Source of the DNA: Verrucomicrobiota bacterium
Lineage (GTDB): Bacteria > Verrucomicrobiota > Verrucomicrobiia > Opitutales > Opitutaceae
Length of the DNA: 26,922 bases
Assembly (NCBI GenBank): GCA_023386835.1
Contig: JAEWIY010000017.1
Span: 1-26,922 of the forward strand
Reading direction: 5' to 3'
Part shown: in pieces, positions 1 through 7,477 of the stretch
Layout of the letters: each line of letters starts with the position of its first letter
How positions within the stretch are numbered: position 1 is the first letter of the stretch
Program-made: the position numbers and the translations under genes
The notes under the pieces: generated by a model
The model's database searches: none
What the model saw: the letters and a program-made list of their open reading frames with translations, nothing else
What the model was told of the DNA's origin: nothing

Positions 1-181
1 GCCTACCCCTAAGCGACCGGCCATTTGCTTTCTTAGTTACCCCAAAAGACGCCCGCTAAGCGGATCGTCTGCCGTTACCGTGCTCGCCTTGGGGTGCGCG
101 TCAAGCGCGGGCAGCGAAGTTTTTTGCGTTCACTTTTCCTTAACAGGCGCACCGCTCGAGACGGGACCGTGGGTCCAGTTT

Positions 182-919
182 TTACCCGTTTTCGGCGTCG
201 ATCTCCGTCTCGCGACGGCGCAGCAGCGTCAGCACGGATTCAGCATCGGGTGCCTGGCGCAGCGCATTGAGCGTCTCGCCGCGCAGCACGCGGATGAGCC
301 GCGCCAACGCGTGCAGGTGCGTGCGGTCGTGGATGGTGACGAGCAGAAAAAACAGCTGGGTGGGCGCGCCATCGTCGGCTCCAAACGGGATCGGCTGAGC
401 GGTTCGCCCGAAACAGAGGAAGGAGTTGCGCGCCGCCGAGGGCAGGGGACGGCGTGGGTGCACCACGGCGACGCCGCCGGGCAACGCGGTGCTGCACAGC
501 GCCTCGCGCTCAACGATCGAGGCGTGCAGGTGCTTCTCATCCAGCACGAGCTCGGTGCGGCGGGCGACATCGACCAGCTCGCGCAGGACGGCGGCCTTGC
601 GGTCGGCGCGGAGGTTCAGCTCGATGCCGGACGGATGTAGTTTGGACGTTAATACGTCTGGGTGCGGTCGGCGCAGCTCGCCTTCCTCCTCCAGCTCGCG
701 CTCGAGTTTGTGCTCCAGCTCGGCCACGCGAGGCGTGTCGAGGGTTTGCAGTTTCTGGTCGAGCCAGTCGACGAGTTCATCGCGACGAAAGCGCCATTCG
801 CCGCGAACCTCGGTGCCGGGGAGTTTGCCGCCCACGGCGAGCCGCTCGACGAAACGGGGAGTCCAGCCGAGGGAGGCGGCGAGTTCGCCCAAGTTCAGTT
901 CTTCGGTGGTGGTTTTCAT
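182..919 (-). CDS. HTH (excisionase/MerR-like) - PTS EIIA fusion protein
   Basis: This 245-residue protein appears to join two modules. Residues about 8-57 look like an excisionase/MerR-type helix-turn-helix (GELAASLGWTPRFVERL, then a GEWRFRRDELVDWL wing). Residues about 95-235 resemble a PTS EIIA type-2 domain (fructose/mannitol/PtsN class). The phosphoacceptor histidine is visible as H154 in GGVAVVHPR, the position of the 'GIAIPH' motif in EIIA-Ntr. A charged Glu/Arg-rich linker (65-85) joins the modules. No membrane EIIB/EIIC genes are nearby, so a regulatory rather than sugar-transport role is likely. It follows cysA by 13 bp on the same strand and is probably the last gene of the sulfate operon. 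The ATG start is preceded by the cysA stop, leaving little room for another start. The domain calls come from motif reading; the function (phosphorylation-sensitive transcription control) is inference. Confidence 0.75.
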   Translation of the reverse strand: MKTTTEELNLGELAASLGWTPRFVERLAVGGKLPGTEVRGEWRFRRDELVDWLDQKLQTLDTPRVAELEHKLERELEEEGELRRPHPDVLTSKLHPSGIELNLRADRKAAVLRELVDVARRTELVLDEKHLHASIVEREALCSTALPGGVAVVHPRRPLPSAARNSFLCFGRTAQPIPFGADDGAPTQLFFLLVTIHDRTHLHALARLIRVLRGETLNALRQAPDAESVLTLLRRRETEIDAENG

Positions 920-932
920 AAAATGTAGCGAA

Positions 933-2033
933 TCAGATGTCGCGGCCGGGATCGGCCGTGGTGGTGGTGACCGGCTCCTCCTCGACGTCGCGCTCGAAGA
1001 ATTCGCCTTTCGGGAACAGTCGGATGTGGCGGAAGACGACCTGCACGCGGTCGCCGTCGACCAGTTTCAGTTCCCGCAACCGTTCGCGGGAGATCTCGGC
1101 TTCGATCGTTTCGCCGGTGTCGATCCGCTGCAGCGTGATCCGGCCGTAGTTGCCGGCGGAGAACACGTGCAGGACGCGTGCGGCGAGCGCGTGTTCGCCG
1201 GCGTAGTTGCGCTGGATGTCAACGTCGTGAGGCCGCACATACAGCACGTCCTTGTCGGCGACGCGCAGGCGGTTGAGGCCGGAGACGAGACGGTTCACGT
1301 TGCCGAGGAACTCGATGACGAACGGCGAAGCCGGCCGGTCATAGACCTGTTGCGGCGGGCCGACTTGTTCGATCCGCGCCTGGTTCATGACGACCACCTC
1401 GTCGGCCAGTTCGAGCGCCTCCTCCTGGTCGTGGGTGACGAAGACCGTGGTGACGTGGATCTTCTCGTGCAGCGTGCGCAACCAGCGGCGGAGATCCTTG
1501 CGCACCTGTGCGTCGAGCGCGCCGAACGGCTCGTCGAGCAGCAGCACCTTCGGTTGCACGGCGAGTGCGCGGGCGAGCGCGACGCGCTGGCGTTGCCCGC
1601 CCGACAGCTGGTCGGGCAGGCGGCCGCCAAGGCCGTCGAGCTGGATCAGGTGCAGCAGCTCGTGGACGCGTTCGGTGATGACGGCCTTCGACGGGCGTTC
1701 GCGACGCGGGCGCACGGTCAGGCCGAAGGCGATGTTGTCGAACACCGTCATGTGCTTGAAGAGCGCGTAGTGTTGGAAGACAAACCCCACGTGCCGCTTG
1801 CCGGCGGGTTGATCGGTGACGTCCTCGCCTTCAAAGAAGACGCGGCCGGATTCCGGATCGTCCGTCTGGTCGGCGAACTCGAGGCCCGCGATGATGCGGA
1901 GCAGCGTCGTCTTGCCGGATCCGGAGGGGCCAAGCAGCGCGGTCAGGCGGCCGGTTTCGACCTTCAGGCTCACGTCCGCGAGGGCGGTGTAGTTGCCGAA
2001 ATGTTTCCAGGCGTGGCGGACTTCGATGCTCAT
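933..2033 (-). CDS. cysA: Sulfate/thiosulfate ABC transporter ATP-binding protein
   Basis: This 366-residue cytoplasmic ATPase energises sulfate or thiosulfate import with CysT, CysW and Sbp. Walker A (GPSGSGKTT, about residues 35-43), the Q-loop (FQHYALF), the signature LSGGQRQRVALARAL, Walker B (LLLDEPFGALDAQ) and the switch histidine (VTHDQEEALELAD) are all intact. The C-terminal third forms the TOBE-like domain usual in CysA, containing 'YVRPHDVDI' and 'HIRLFPKG'. Length matches the family. I chose the ATG at 2033 because the protein then begins MSIEVRHAWKHFG, a normal ABC N-terminus. It also overlaps the cysW stop by 4 bp (ATGA), indicating translational coupling. An in-frame upstream ATG would add 20 unrelated residues inside cysW. 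Confidence 0.95.
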   Translation of the reverse strand: MSIEVRHAWKHFGNYTALADVSLKVETGRLTALLGPSGSGKTTLLRIIAGLEFADQTDDPESGRVFFEGEDVTDQPAGKRHVGFVFQHYALFKHMTVFDNIAFGLTVRPRRERPSKAVITERVHELLHLIQLDGLGGRLPDQLSGGQRQRVALARALAVQPKVLLLDEPFGALDAQVRKDLRRWLRTLHEKIHVTTVFVTHDQEEALELADEVVVMNQARIEQVGPPQQVYDRPASPFVIEFLGNVNRLVSGLNRLRVADKDVLYVRPHDVDIQRNYAGEHALAARVLHVFSAGNYGRITLQRIDTGETIEAEISRERLRELKLVDGDRVQVVFRHIRLFPKGEFFERDVEEEPVTTTTADPGRDI

Positions 2034-2935
2034 GAGGCGAATTGGCGAAGGGTGGAGGAGGTGGTGGCTTCGAGCGCCTTGCGGTGGCGCCATTCGATCA
2101 CGCTCTTCAAGGTCAGCGTGACCAGGGCCAGAAGGGTGAGCAGGGAGGCCACGGCGAAGGCGGCCTGCGTCTGGTACTCGTTGTAGAGAATCTCAACGTG
2201 CAGCGGGATCGTGTTGGTCTCGCCGCGGATGTGGCCGGAGACGACGGAGACCGCGCCGAATTCGCCCATCGCGCGGGCGTTGCACAGGATGATGCCGTAG
2301 AAGAGGCCCCATTTCACGTTGGGCAGGGTCACCCGCCAAAAGGTCTTGAGCGGACCCGAGCCAAGCGTGAGCGCGGCCAGTTCCTCGTCCTTGCCCTGCG
2401 CCTGCATCAGCGGGATCAGTTCGCGGGCGACGAAGGGCACGGTGACGAAGATCGTCGCGAGCACGATGCCCGGCACCGCAAAGATGATCGGAATGTCGTG
2501 TTCAATCAGCCACGGACCCCACCAGCCCTGCGCGCCGAAGAGCAGCACGTAGACCAGGCCGGAGATCACCGGCGAGACGGCGAACGGCAGGTCGATGAGC
2601 GTGGTGAGCAGCGCCTTGCCGGGGAAGTCGAACTTCGCGATCGACCAGGCCGCCGCGAGGCCGAACCCGACGTTGCACGGCACGGCGATGCCAGCGGCGA
2701 GCAGCGTCAGTCGGACAGCGGCAAAGGCGTCCGGGTCTTTCAGGGCGGCCCAGTAGGCGCCCAGGCCATTCTTCAGCGCCTCGGCGAAAACCGCGACAAG
2801 AGGAATGACGAGGAACAGCCCGACGAAGACGACGGCGGTTCCGATTAAGGTGATTTTCAGCCAGGCCGGGTCATCAATGCCTCGACGGCGATGATGGGCG
2901 GCGACGTAGCTGAGCGTGGAAGCGGATCCAGCCAT
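2030..2935 (-). CDS. cysW: Sulfate ABC transporter permease CysW
   Basis: Inner-membrane permease of 301 residues, one of the two membrane subunits of the sulfate importer. It has about six hydrophobic segments, the first at residues about 27-50 (ITLIGTAVVFVGLFLVIPLV). The cytoplasmic EAA loop that docks on CysA is clear: EELAALTLGSGPLKTFWRV. It is followed by the sulfate-permease hallmark ARAMGEFGAVSVVSGHIRGE. The sequence NTIPLHVEILYNEY also fits CysW rather than CysT. It lies 12 bp after cysT and overlaps cysA by 4 bp. Nothing is missing or truncated. Confidence 0.94.
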   Translation of the reverse strand: MAGSASTLSYVAAHHRRRGIDDPAWLKITLIGTAVVFVGLFLVIPLVAVFAEALKNGLGAYWAALKDPDAFAAVRLTLLAAGIAVPCNVGFGLAAAWSIAKFDFPGKALLTTLIDLPFAVSPVISGLVYVLLFGAQGWWGPWLIEHDIPIIFAVPGIVLATIFVTVPFVARELIPLMQAQGKDEELAALTLGSGPLKTFWRVTLPNVKWGLFYGIILCNARAMGEFGAVSVVSGHIRGETNTIPLHVEILYNEYQTQAAFAVASLLTLLALVTLTLKSVIEWRHRKALEATTSSTLRQFAS

Positions 2936-2947
2936 GGTAGGAAGGTG

Positions 2948-3841
2948 TTACTGCTGCTGGCGGCCGGCGGCGAAGAACCGCTGCACGAACTGGATGAAGA
3001 ACAACAACGTGAAGGAGACGACCAGCATCACCACGGCGAGGGCGGTCGCACCCGCGTAGTCGTACTGCTCGAGCTTCGTGACGATCAGCAGCGGCGTGAT
3101 CTCGGTCTTCATGGGCATGTTGCCCGCGATGAAGACGACCGAGCCGTATTCACCGATGGCGCGGGCGAAGGCCAGGGCAAACCCGGTCAGCAACGAGGGC
3201 CAGAGGGCGGGCAGCACCACGCGGCCGATTGCCTGCAAACGCGAGGCGCCGAGGGTGGCGGCGGCCTCCTCGAGTTCGGGTTCGAGTTGCTCGAGAATCG
3301 GCTGCACGGTGCGCACCACGAACGGCAGGCCGATGAACGTCAGCGCCACCCAGATGCCGATCGGTGTGTACGCGACGGATACACCCAGTGGAGCGAGCAG
3401 CGCGCCGATCCAGCCGGACTTCGCATACAGCGCGGTGAGCGCGATGCCGGCCACGGCGGTGGGCAGCGCAAACGGCAGGTCGACCAGGCCATCCATCAAC
3501 CGGCGGCCGGGGAAGTCGTAGCGAACGAGGACCCACGCCAGGATGAGCCCGCAGGGCACGTTGACGAGGGCGGCGAGAAACGCCGCACCGAAGCTCAGCC
3601 GGTACGAGGCGAGCACACGGGGCGACGTGACCGCGCTCCAGAACTCAGCCCACGAAAGTTCGGACGATTTGACGACCGTGGCGGCGAGCGGGAGCAGGAT
3701 GATCAGGCTCAGGTACGTGAGGGTGAAACCGAGCGTCAGCCCGAATCCGGGCAATACTCGGCGCCGCACTCGCCGCCATCGGGCGGGGGTGGGCGGAAGC
3801 GGACGCGCCGAAGGCGACGCGGATGGTGCGAGGACGCTCAT
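2948..3841 (-). CDS. cysT: Sulfate ABC transporter permease CysT (CysU)
   Basis: Inner-membrane permease of 297 residues and partner of CysW. It starts with a Pro/Arg-rich cytoplasmic tail (about 35 residues) and then a first membrane helix (LTYLSLIILLPLAATVVKSS). The EAA loop reads EELEEAAATLGASRLQAIGRV and is followed by ARAIGEYGSVVFIAGNMPMK, the CysT version of the sulfate-permease signature. ITPLLIVTKLEQYDY is also typical. It sits 36 bp after the M14-like gene and 12 bp before cysW, so the genes are very likely cotranscribed. The ATG at 3841 gives a normal family length. Confidence 0.94.
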   Translation of the reverse strand: MSVLAPSASPSARPLPPTPARWRRVRRRVLPGFGLTLGFTLTYLSLIILLPLAATVVKSSELSWAEFWSAVTSPRVLASYRLSFGAAFLAALVNVPCGLILAWVLVRYDFPGRRLMDGLVDLPFALPTAVAGIALTALYAKSGWIGALLAPLGVSVAYTPIGIWVALTFIGLPFVVRTVQPILEQLEPELEEAAATLGASRLQAIGRVVLPALWPSLLTGFALAFARAIGEYGSVVFIAGNMPMKTEITPLLIVTKLEQYDYAGATALAVVMLVVSFTLLFFIQFVQRFFAAGRQQQ

Positions 3842-3877
3842 GATAAGAGTGGTCGGCGGCTGGAGTGGACCGGGCGC

Positions 3878-4708
3878 TCAAAGATGGATGCCGTAGGCGA
3901 GGCGACTGCGGTAGCGGAAGATGAAGCGCCGCAGGGTATCCACGGTTGCAGCGGTCATCTGGTCGGCCGGCCAGCGGGCCGGCAGGGTCAGGGTGATTTC
4001 AAACGGGGCGAAGGGCAGGTCTTCGGAAAGGCTGAGCGGGCCCTCGCGCACCGTCCCGCCGGTGGGTTCGGACAACCATTGCACCGGGTAGGGATCGTCC
4101 TGCTGGGGTTCGACGATGGTCCCGGGAGAAGTATCGAAACTGCCAATACCAAACCGGACCCGTCCGGTGACCCGCGGCACGTCGCCGCACTTCAGCAGGA
4201 TGAAACCATGGTAGGCGCGCAGCCGGGCGTCCTGCGCCAGCAGGTTGATCTCGGCCGACGGTGAAAGATTCCAATGCTGCGCGTCGAGATCCTGCCCGAG
4301 CGTGTTGGTCCGCCGGTGCTGCTGGAAACCGGACGGATTAACGACCGGGAAGAAGGTGAGGTTCAGCCCTTCGCCCAGGTCGGGAGCCGTCGCGAGCTGT
4401 TCCAGCCACGCGAGCAACGCTTCGCTGATACGGGCATCCGCGCCGTCGTGGCCGGCGAGGAAGGCCAGACGCACGGCGGAATCGGAGGAACGGGGACCGA
4501 AGTAGATGAACCGCGGGAGATGATAGCTGCGCCCTTGGAGCGAAAAAGGACCCAGGGGCGAGCCGAAGACAAACTCGGAGCTCTCCGCCAGGGTGTAGAG
4601 GCGGGAGATCCGTTCGCGCAGCCCGTCCAAGCCGCCACCTGCCGCCGGGTGTGAGCCCCGGGCGAGACCGGCCGCAACCTGAGGTTCTTTTTTTGGTGTG
4701 CGTGGCAT
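3878..4708 (-). CDS. M14 carboxypeptidase-like / succinylglutamate-desuccinylase-like protein
   Basis: A 276-residue predicted cytoplasmic protein with no clear signal peptide. The central part resembles the M14 zinc-carboxypeptidase fold: a segment ending FLAGHDGAD (H87) where the first HxxE zinc motif would lie, then FFPVVNPSGF and HRRTN (N124, R132) like the NPDG...R substrate-binding loop, then H167 in YHGF, and finally PFEITLTLP (E237) in place of the catalytic glutamate. The usual Glu after the first His is not obvious (HDGAD), so metal binding may be altered or lost. The ATG at 4708 is preferred because 50 extra residues from an upstream start would lie within the sbp coding region. 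It lies between sbp and cysT in the sulfate operon, with gaps of 49 and 36 bp. The fold assignment is tentative and no substrate can be named. Confidence 0.6.
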   Translation of the reverse strand: MPRTPKKEPQVAAGLARGSHPAAGGGLDGLRERISRLYTLAESSEFVFGSPLGPFSLQGRSYHLPRFIYFGPRSSDSAVRLAFLAGHDGADARISEALLAWLEQLATAPDLGEGLNLTFFPVVNPSGFQQHRRTNTLGQDLDAQHWNLSPSAEINLLAQDARLRAYHGFILLKCGDVPRVTGRVRFGIGSFDTSPGTIVEPQQDDPYPVQWLSEPTGGTVREGPLSLSEDLPFAPFEITLTLPARWPADQMTAATVDTLRRFIFRYRSRLAYGIHL

Positions 4709-4757
4709 GGCAGTTTGGCGCGGGCTGCGCGACGGTTTGAGTGTATTCGACGTTCCC

Positions 4758-5768
4758 TTACGGGCTGTAGATCTGGTCGAAGATGCCGCCATCGGCGAAG
4801 TGCGTCTTCTGAGCCGTGGCCCAGCCGCCGAACTCCTCGTCGATCGTGACCAGCTCAACCTTCGGGAAGCGCTTGGCGTCTTCCGGTGCGGCGTGCTCCG
4901 GATGCTGCGGGCGATAGTAGTTCTTGGCCGCGATGCGCTGGCCTTCCGGCGAGTAGAGGTATTCGAGGTACGCTTGGGCGATCTCGAGGTTGCCCTTCTT
5001 CTTCGCGTTCGCGTCGACCACCGTGACCGGCGGCTCGGCGAGAATGCTCAGCGGCGGCACGACGATTTCGAACTCACCCTTGCCGAGTTCGTTCAGCGCG
5101 AGGAAGGCCTCGTTTTCCCAGGCCAGGAGGACGTCGCCAATGCCACGTTCCGCGAACGTGATGGTCGAGCCGCGGGCACCGGAGTCGAGCACCGGCACGT
5201 TCTTGAAGAGTTTGCGCACAAACTCCTTGGCCGCGTCATCGCCGCCGCCCTGGCGCTTGGCGTAGGCCCAGGCCGCGAGGTAGTTCCAACGTGCGCCACC
5301 GGAGGTCTTCGGGTTCGGCGTGATCACCGAAACGCCCGGTTTGACGAGGTCACCCCAGTCGCGGATCTGCTTCGGATTGCCCGCCCGGACGAGGAAGACG
5401 ATCGTCGACGTGTACGGCGAACTGCGGTTGGGCAGGCGCTGCTGCCAGTCGGTCGGGAACTTCTTCGTCCGCGCCGCAATTTCGTCGATGTCGTAGGCGA
5501 GCGCCAGCGTGACCACGTCCGCCGGCAAGCCGTCGATCACCGCGGGCGCCTGCTTGCCGGCGCCACCGTGCGACTGCTGGATGCGCACCGTGTCGCCCGT
5601 CTTCTGTTTCCAGTGTTCGATGAACGCCTTGTTGAACTCGACGTAGAGTTCGCGCGTCGGGTCGTACGACACGTTCAACAGCTGGTAGGACTTGGCCGAA
5701 ACCGTGGTCGGGCTCGCGAGGAGCGCCGCGCCAACCAGCGTCAGGGAGAGGAGGGAGGAGAGTTTCAT
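4758..5768 (-). CDS. sbp: Periplasmic sulfate-binding protein
   Basis: A 336-residue extracytoplasmic solute-binding protein that delivers sulfate to CysTWA. A Sec signal peptide covers about residues 1-25 (hydrophobic core, cleavage near VSA/KS). The mature chain has the family hallmarks: LLNVSYDPTRELY at the N-terminus, QQSHGGAGKQAPAVIDG and ADVVTLALAYDIDE (the sulfate-binding-protein signature), then NPKTSGGARWNYLAAWAYA and GIGDVLLAWENEA. The C-terminal GGIFDQIY is also typical. Length is normal (about 330-340). It follows the porin by 25 bp and precedes the M14-like gene. No Shine-Dalgarno sequence is visible before the ATG, as for several genes in this window. Thiosulfate binding is also possible. 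Confidence 0.95.
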   Translation of the reverse strand: MKLSSLLSLTLVGAALLASPTTVSAKSYQLLNVSYDPTRELYVEFNKAFIEHWKQKTGDTVRIQQSHGGAGKQAPAVIDGLPADVVTLALAYDIDEIAARTKKFPTDWQQRLPNRSSPYTSTIVFLVRAGNPKQIRDWGDLVKPGVSVITPNPKTSGGARWNYLAAWAYAKRQGGGDDAAKEFVRKLFKNVPVLDSGARGSTITFAERGIGDVLLAWENEAFLALNELGKGEFEIVVPPLSILAEPPVTVVDANAKKKGNLEIAQAYLEYLYSPEGQRIAAKNYYRPQHPEHAAPEDAKRFPKVELVTIDEEFGGWATAQKTHFADGGIFDQIYSP

Positions 5769-5793
5769 CAGTGGATTGGGTTAAGTGGTTTTC

Positions 5794-7140
5794 TCAGTAG
5801 TTGAGTTGGAGGCGGGAGAGCACGGCGTGCTCGTCGCGGGAGGTGACGGTGCCGCTGCGTCCGCCGTCGAAGTCCGAGTATTCGTAATTCAACGACGCCT
5901 TGATATTGCGGTTGAGGTACCAGTTGAGCCCGAGGGTTGCGCTGGAGACTTTCGAGGCGGCCGTGTCCGGATTCGCGAAGACCGGGAACGCGTCATCGTC
6001 GATATCGAGCTCGGCGTAACGCGCCGCGATTTCGAATGCGCCCCAGGTGCCGTCGGCCAGCGAGAAGTTCTTGGCCGGGGTGACGCCGCGGTAGCTGGCG
6101 TCCTCACCGGTGAGAACGTAGTTGGCCGCGAGGAACCAGGCGGTGTTCTTCAGCTCGCTCGTGACCGAGCCGAGCGAGAGCTCCTGGCGGGATGAGATCC
6201 ACGAGCCGATCAAACCCCAGGGGCCGACGTACAGGTAGGCCTGCGGTTCGATGCGGGTGTGGTCGCCCGTGTTGCTCACCCCGGAGCGCCAGCTGAAGAA
6301 GGTCTGCTGGGCATTCGTGCGGTAACCCGACGGCGTGCCGTGGCTCGTGTTCGTGCTGGCGGCGAGACCGATGCCCAGGCCCTTGAGGGCGTGGTCCGAA
6401 CCCTTGAACGGGTGCGCGAAGAGACGGCCGACGATTTCCTTGTCGTCATCGTTGTCGGAGACCGAGCTGGCGCCGTCCGGCACGCCGTTGAGCCAGCCCA
6501 GCTGGTAGGTCAGGCGACCGTCGAGGGCATCGCCGAAGACCTGCACGCCGATGTCACGGTTGCCGGCGAGGCTCGTCGGGTAGGTGCGTTCAAGGAACAG
6601 GAGGTTGCTGCCGGAGACCAACCGCTCGAGGTCGAACGGCGTCTTGCTCTTGCCGATGAGGACGTTGAAGGCCGGGCTGTATTGATACGTCACATACGCA
6701 TCGATCAGCTGGGTGCTGGAGCCGGCGAAGTCCGGAGTGACCCGGAAGCCGAACTGCTTGAAGAACGTGCCATCAAACGTCGGCCGGACCCGGCGAAACA
6801 GGAACGTGTCGTTGTTGGGCACGGTGTCGTTGATGAAGAAGCGGGAGTCGGCCTGGACGAGGCCGCGCAGCCGCAGTTGGAAGCCTTTGTCGGCGCTGGT
6901 GAGGGAGAATCCGCCGGCGCCCGCCGCGACGGCAGGGGCGGCCTTGGCTTTGGCCGCGGCGTCTTCTTCTTTCAGTTCCTGGCGTCGTTCGAGGACGCGG
7001 AGTTTTTGATCGAGCTGGCGGATCTGTTCGCGCAGCGCCTCGATCTCAGCATCGCGTGTTTGAGCGGGTGCGGTGGAGACCGCGACCGGAATAAGTCCGG
7101 CCAGGCTCAGCGCCCGGACAGCGACGGATAGGTTTCTCAT
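5794..7140 (-). CDS. OprO/OprP-family outer-membrane porin
   Basis: A 448-residue outer-membrane beta-barrel. Residues 1-26 are a signal peptide (cleavage near STAPAQ). Residues about 30-60 form a coiled coil with a heptad pattern (EIEALREQIRQLDQKLRVLERR), usual for this family, followed by an Ala-rich linker. The barrel starts near GFQLRLRGLVQADSRFF and continues with FLFRRVRPTFDGTFF and GNRDIGVQVFG, typical of phosphate-selective porin O/P. The chain ends in a C-terminal aromatic strand (LSRLQLNY). The family is named for phosphate and pyrophosphate porins. Position directly before sbp in a sulfate operon suggests a sulfate or general anion channel here; that is inference. The ATG at 7140 lacks a Shine-Dalgarno sequence, while a good one precedes an out-of-frame ATG 28 nt upstream. 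Confidence 0.88.
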   Translation of the reverse strand: MRNLSVAVRALSLAGLIPVAVSTAPAQTRDAEIEALREQIRQLDQKLRVLERRQELKEEDAAAKAKAAPAVAAGAGGFSLTSADKGFQLRLRGLVQADSRFFINDTVPNNDTFLFRRVRPTFDGTFFKQFGFRVTPDFAGSSTQLIDAYVTYQYSPAFNVLIGKSKTPFDLERLVSGSNLLFLERTYPTSLAGNRDIGVQVFGDALDGRLTYQLGWLNGVPDGASSVSDNDDDKEIVGRLFAHPFKGSDHALKGLGIGLAASTNTSHGTPSGYRTNAQQTFFSWRSGVSNTGDHTRIEPQAYLYVGPWGLIGSWISSRQELSLGSVTSELKNTAWFLAANYVLTGEDASYRGVTPAKNFSLADGTWGAFEIAARYAELDIDDDAFPVFANPDTAASKVSSATLGLNWYLNRNIKASLNYEYSDFDGGRSGTVTSRDEHAVLSRLQLNY

Positions 7141-7165
7141 GGCAGAGCGTGAAGGATGTCTTCTT

Positions 7166-7178
7166 CATGGGAACCTCC
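7166..7178 (-). promoter_or_regulatory. Strong Shine-Dalgarno and ATG, out of frame with the porin
   Basis: On the minus strand GGAGG (7178-7174) is followed after 5 nt by ATG (7168-7166), then AAG AAG ACA. This is one of the best ribosome sites in the region. The frame it opens runs 40 codons to a TGA at 7048-7046 and overlaps the porin start. The porin's own ATG (7140) has no visible Shine-Dalgarno and has an in-frame TGA just upstream. Possible readings are a short leader peptide translationally coupled to the porin, or a one-base sequence error that hides the true porin N-terminus. Confidence 0.4.
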
Positions 7179-7270
7179 AGTGGTCTGGTCGGTGATGCCT
7201 GTGCGTTGGTGTGGTACGATACGGCCGCTGCGAGTGGGCAGTGGGCCGGAAAGGGGAAGGGCAGGGAGCG

Positions 7271-7465
7271 TCAGTCGCTGCCGGGCCGCGCGGATTCGGA
7301 ACCGAGCCGGGTCTTCTCCGTCCGCTCGATCTGGGTAACCCGTCCGTCGTGCACGATCAGCTGCACAACGCCGTAACGAAGGTTGTCGACCTTCTCGCGG
7401 ACGACGTTCAGCCACTCCGGCAGAGCCGGCGGCGAGGATTTCGCGGTGCTGTGGTCGGTGCTCAT
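7271..7465 (-). CDS. YezD-family (DUF2292) small protein
   Basis: A 64-residue soluble protein. The core LPEWLNVVREKVDNLRYG followed by VVQLIVHDGRVTQIERTEK matches the YezD/DUF2292 family: an amphipathic helix, then a beta-hairpin ending in a 'V.qIe.t.k.R' strand. Family members are small and often sit beside sulfur-assimilation genes; their biochemical role is not established. It starts 12 bp after the Rrf2 regulator gene, so the two are probably cotranscribed. It precedes a 130-bp gap before the porin that could hold a second promoter. The C-terminal tail is Ser/Gly/Arg-rich and probably disordered. Confidence 0.8.
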   Translation of the reverse strand: MSTDHSTAKSSPPALPEWLNVVREKVDNLRYGVVQLIVHDGRVTQIERTEKTRLGSESARPGSD

Positions 7466-7477
7466 GCGGGCTGGTGG

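Noticed and set aside
164..183. Hairpin GGACC-GTG-GGTCC followed by AGTTTTT on the plus strand
   Set aside because: Only 5 bp long; the T run is on the plus strand, where no gene ends, while the neighbouring gene ends on the minus strand. Too weak to call a terminator.
7200..7225. Resemblance of GTTGGTGTGGTACG to the TTGGTTGGTAG upstream of the Rrf2 gene as a shared Rrf2 box
   Set aside because: The match is partial and gapped, and two loose copies are not enough to define an operator.
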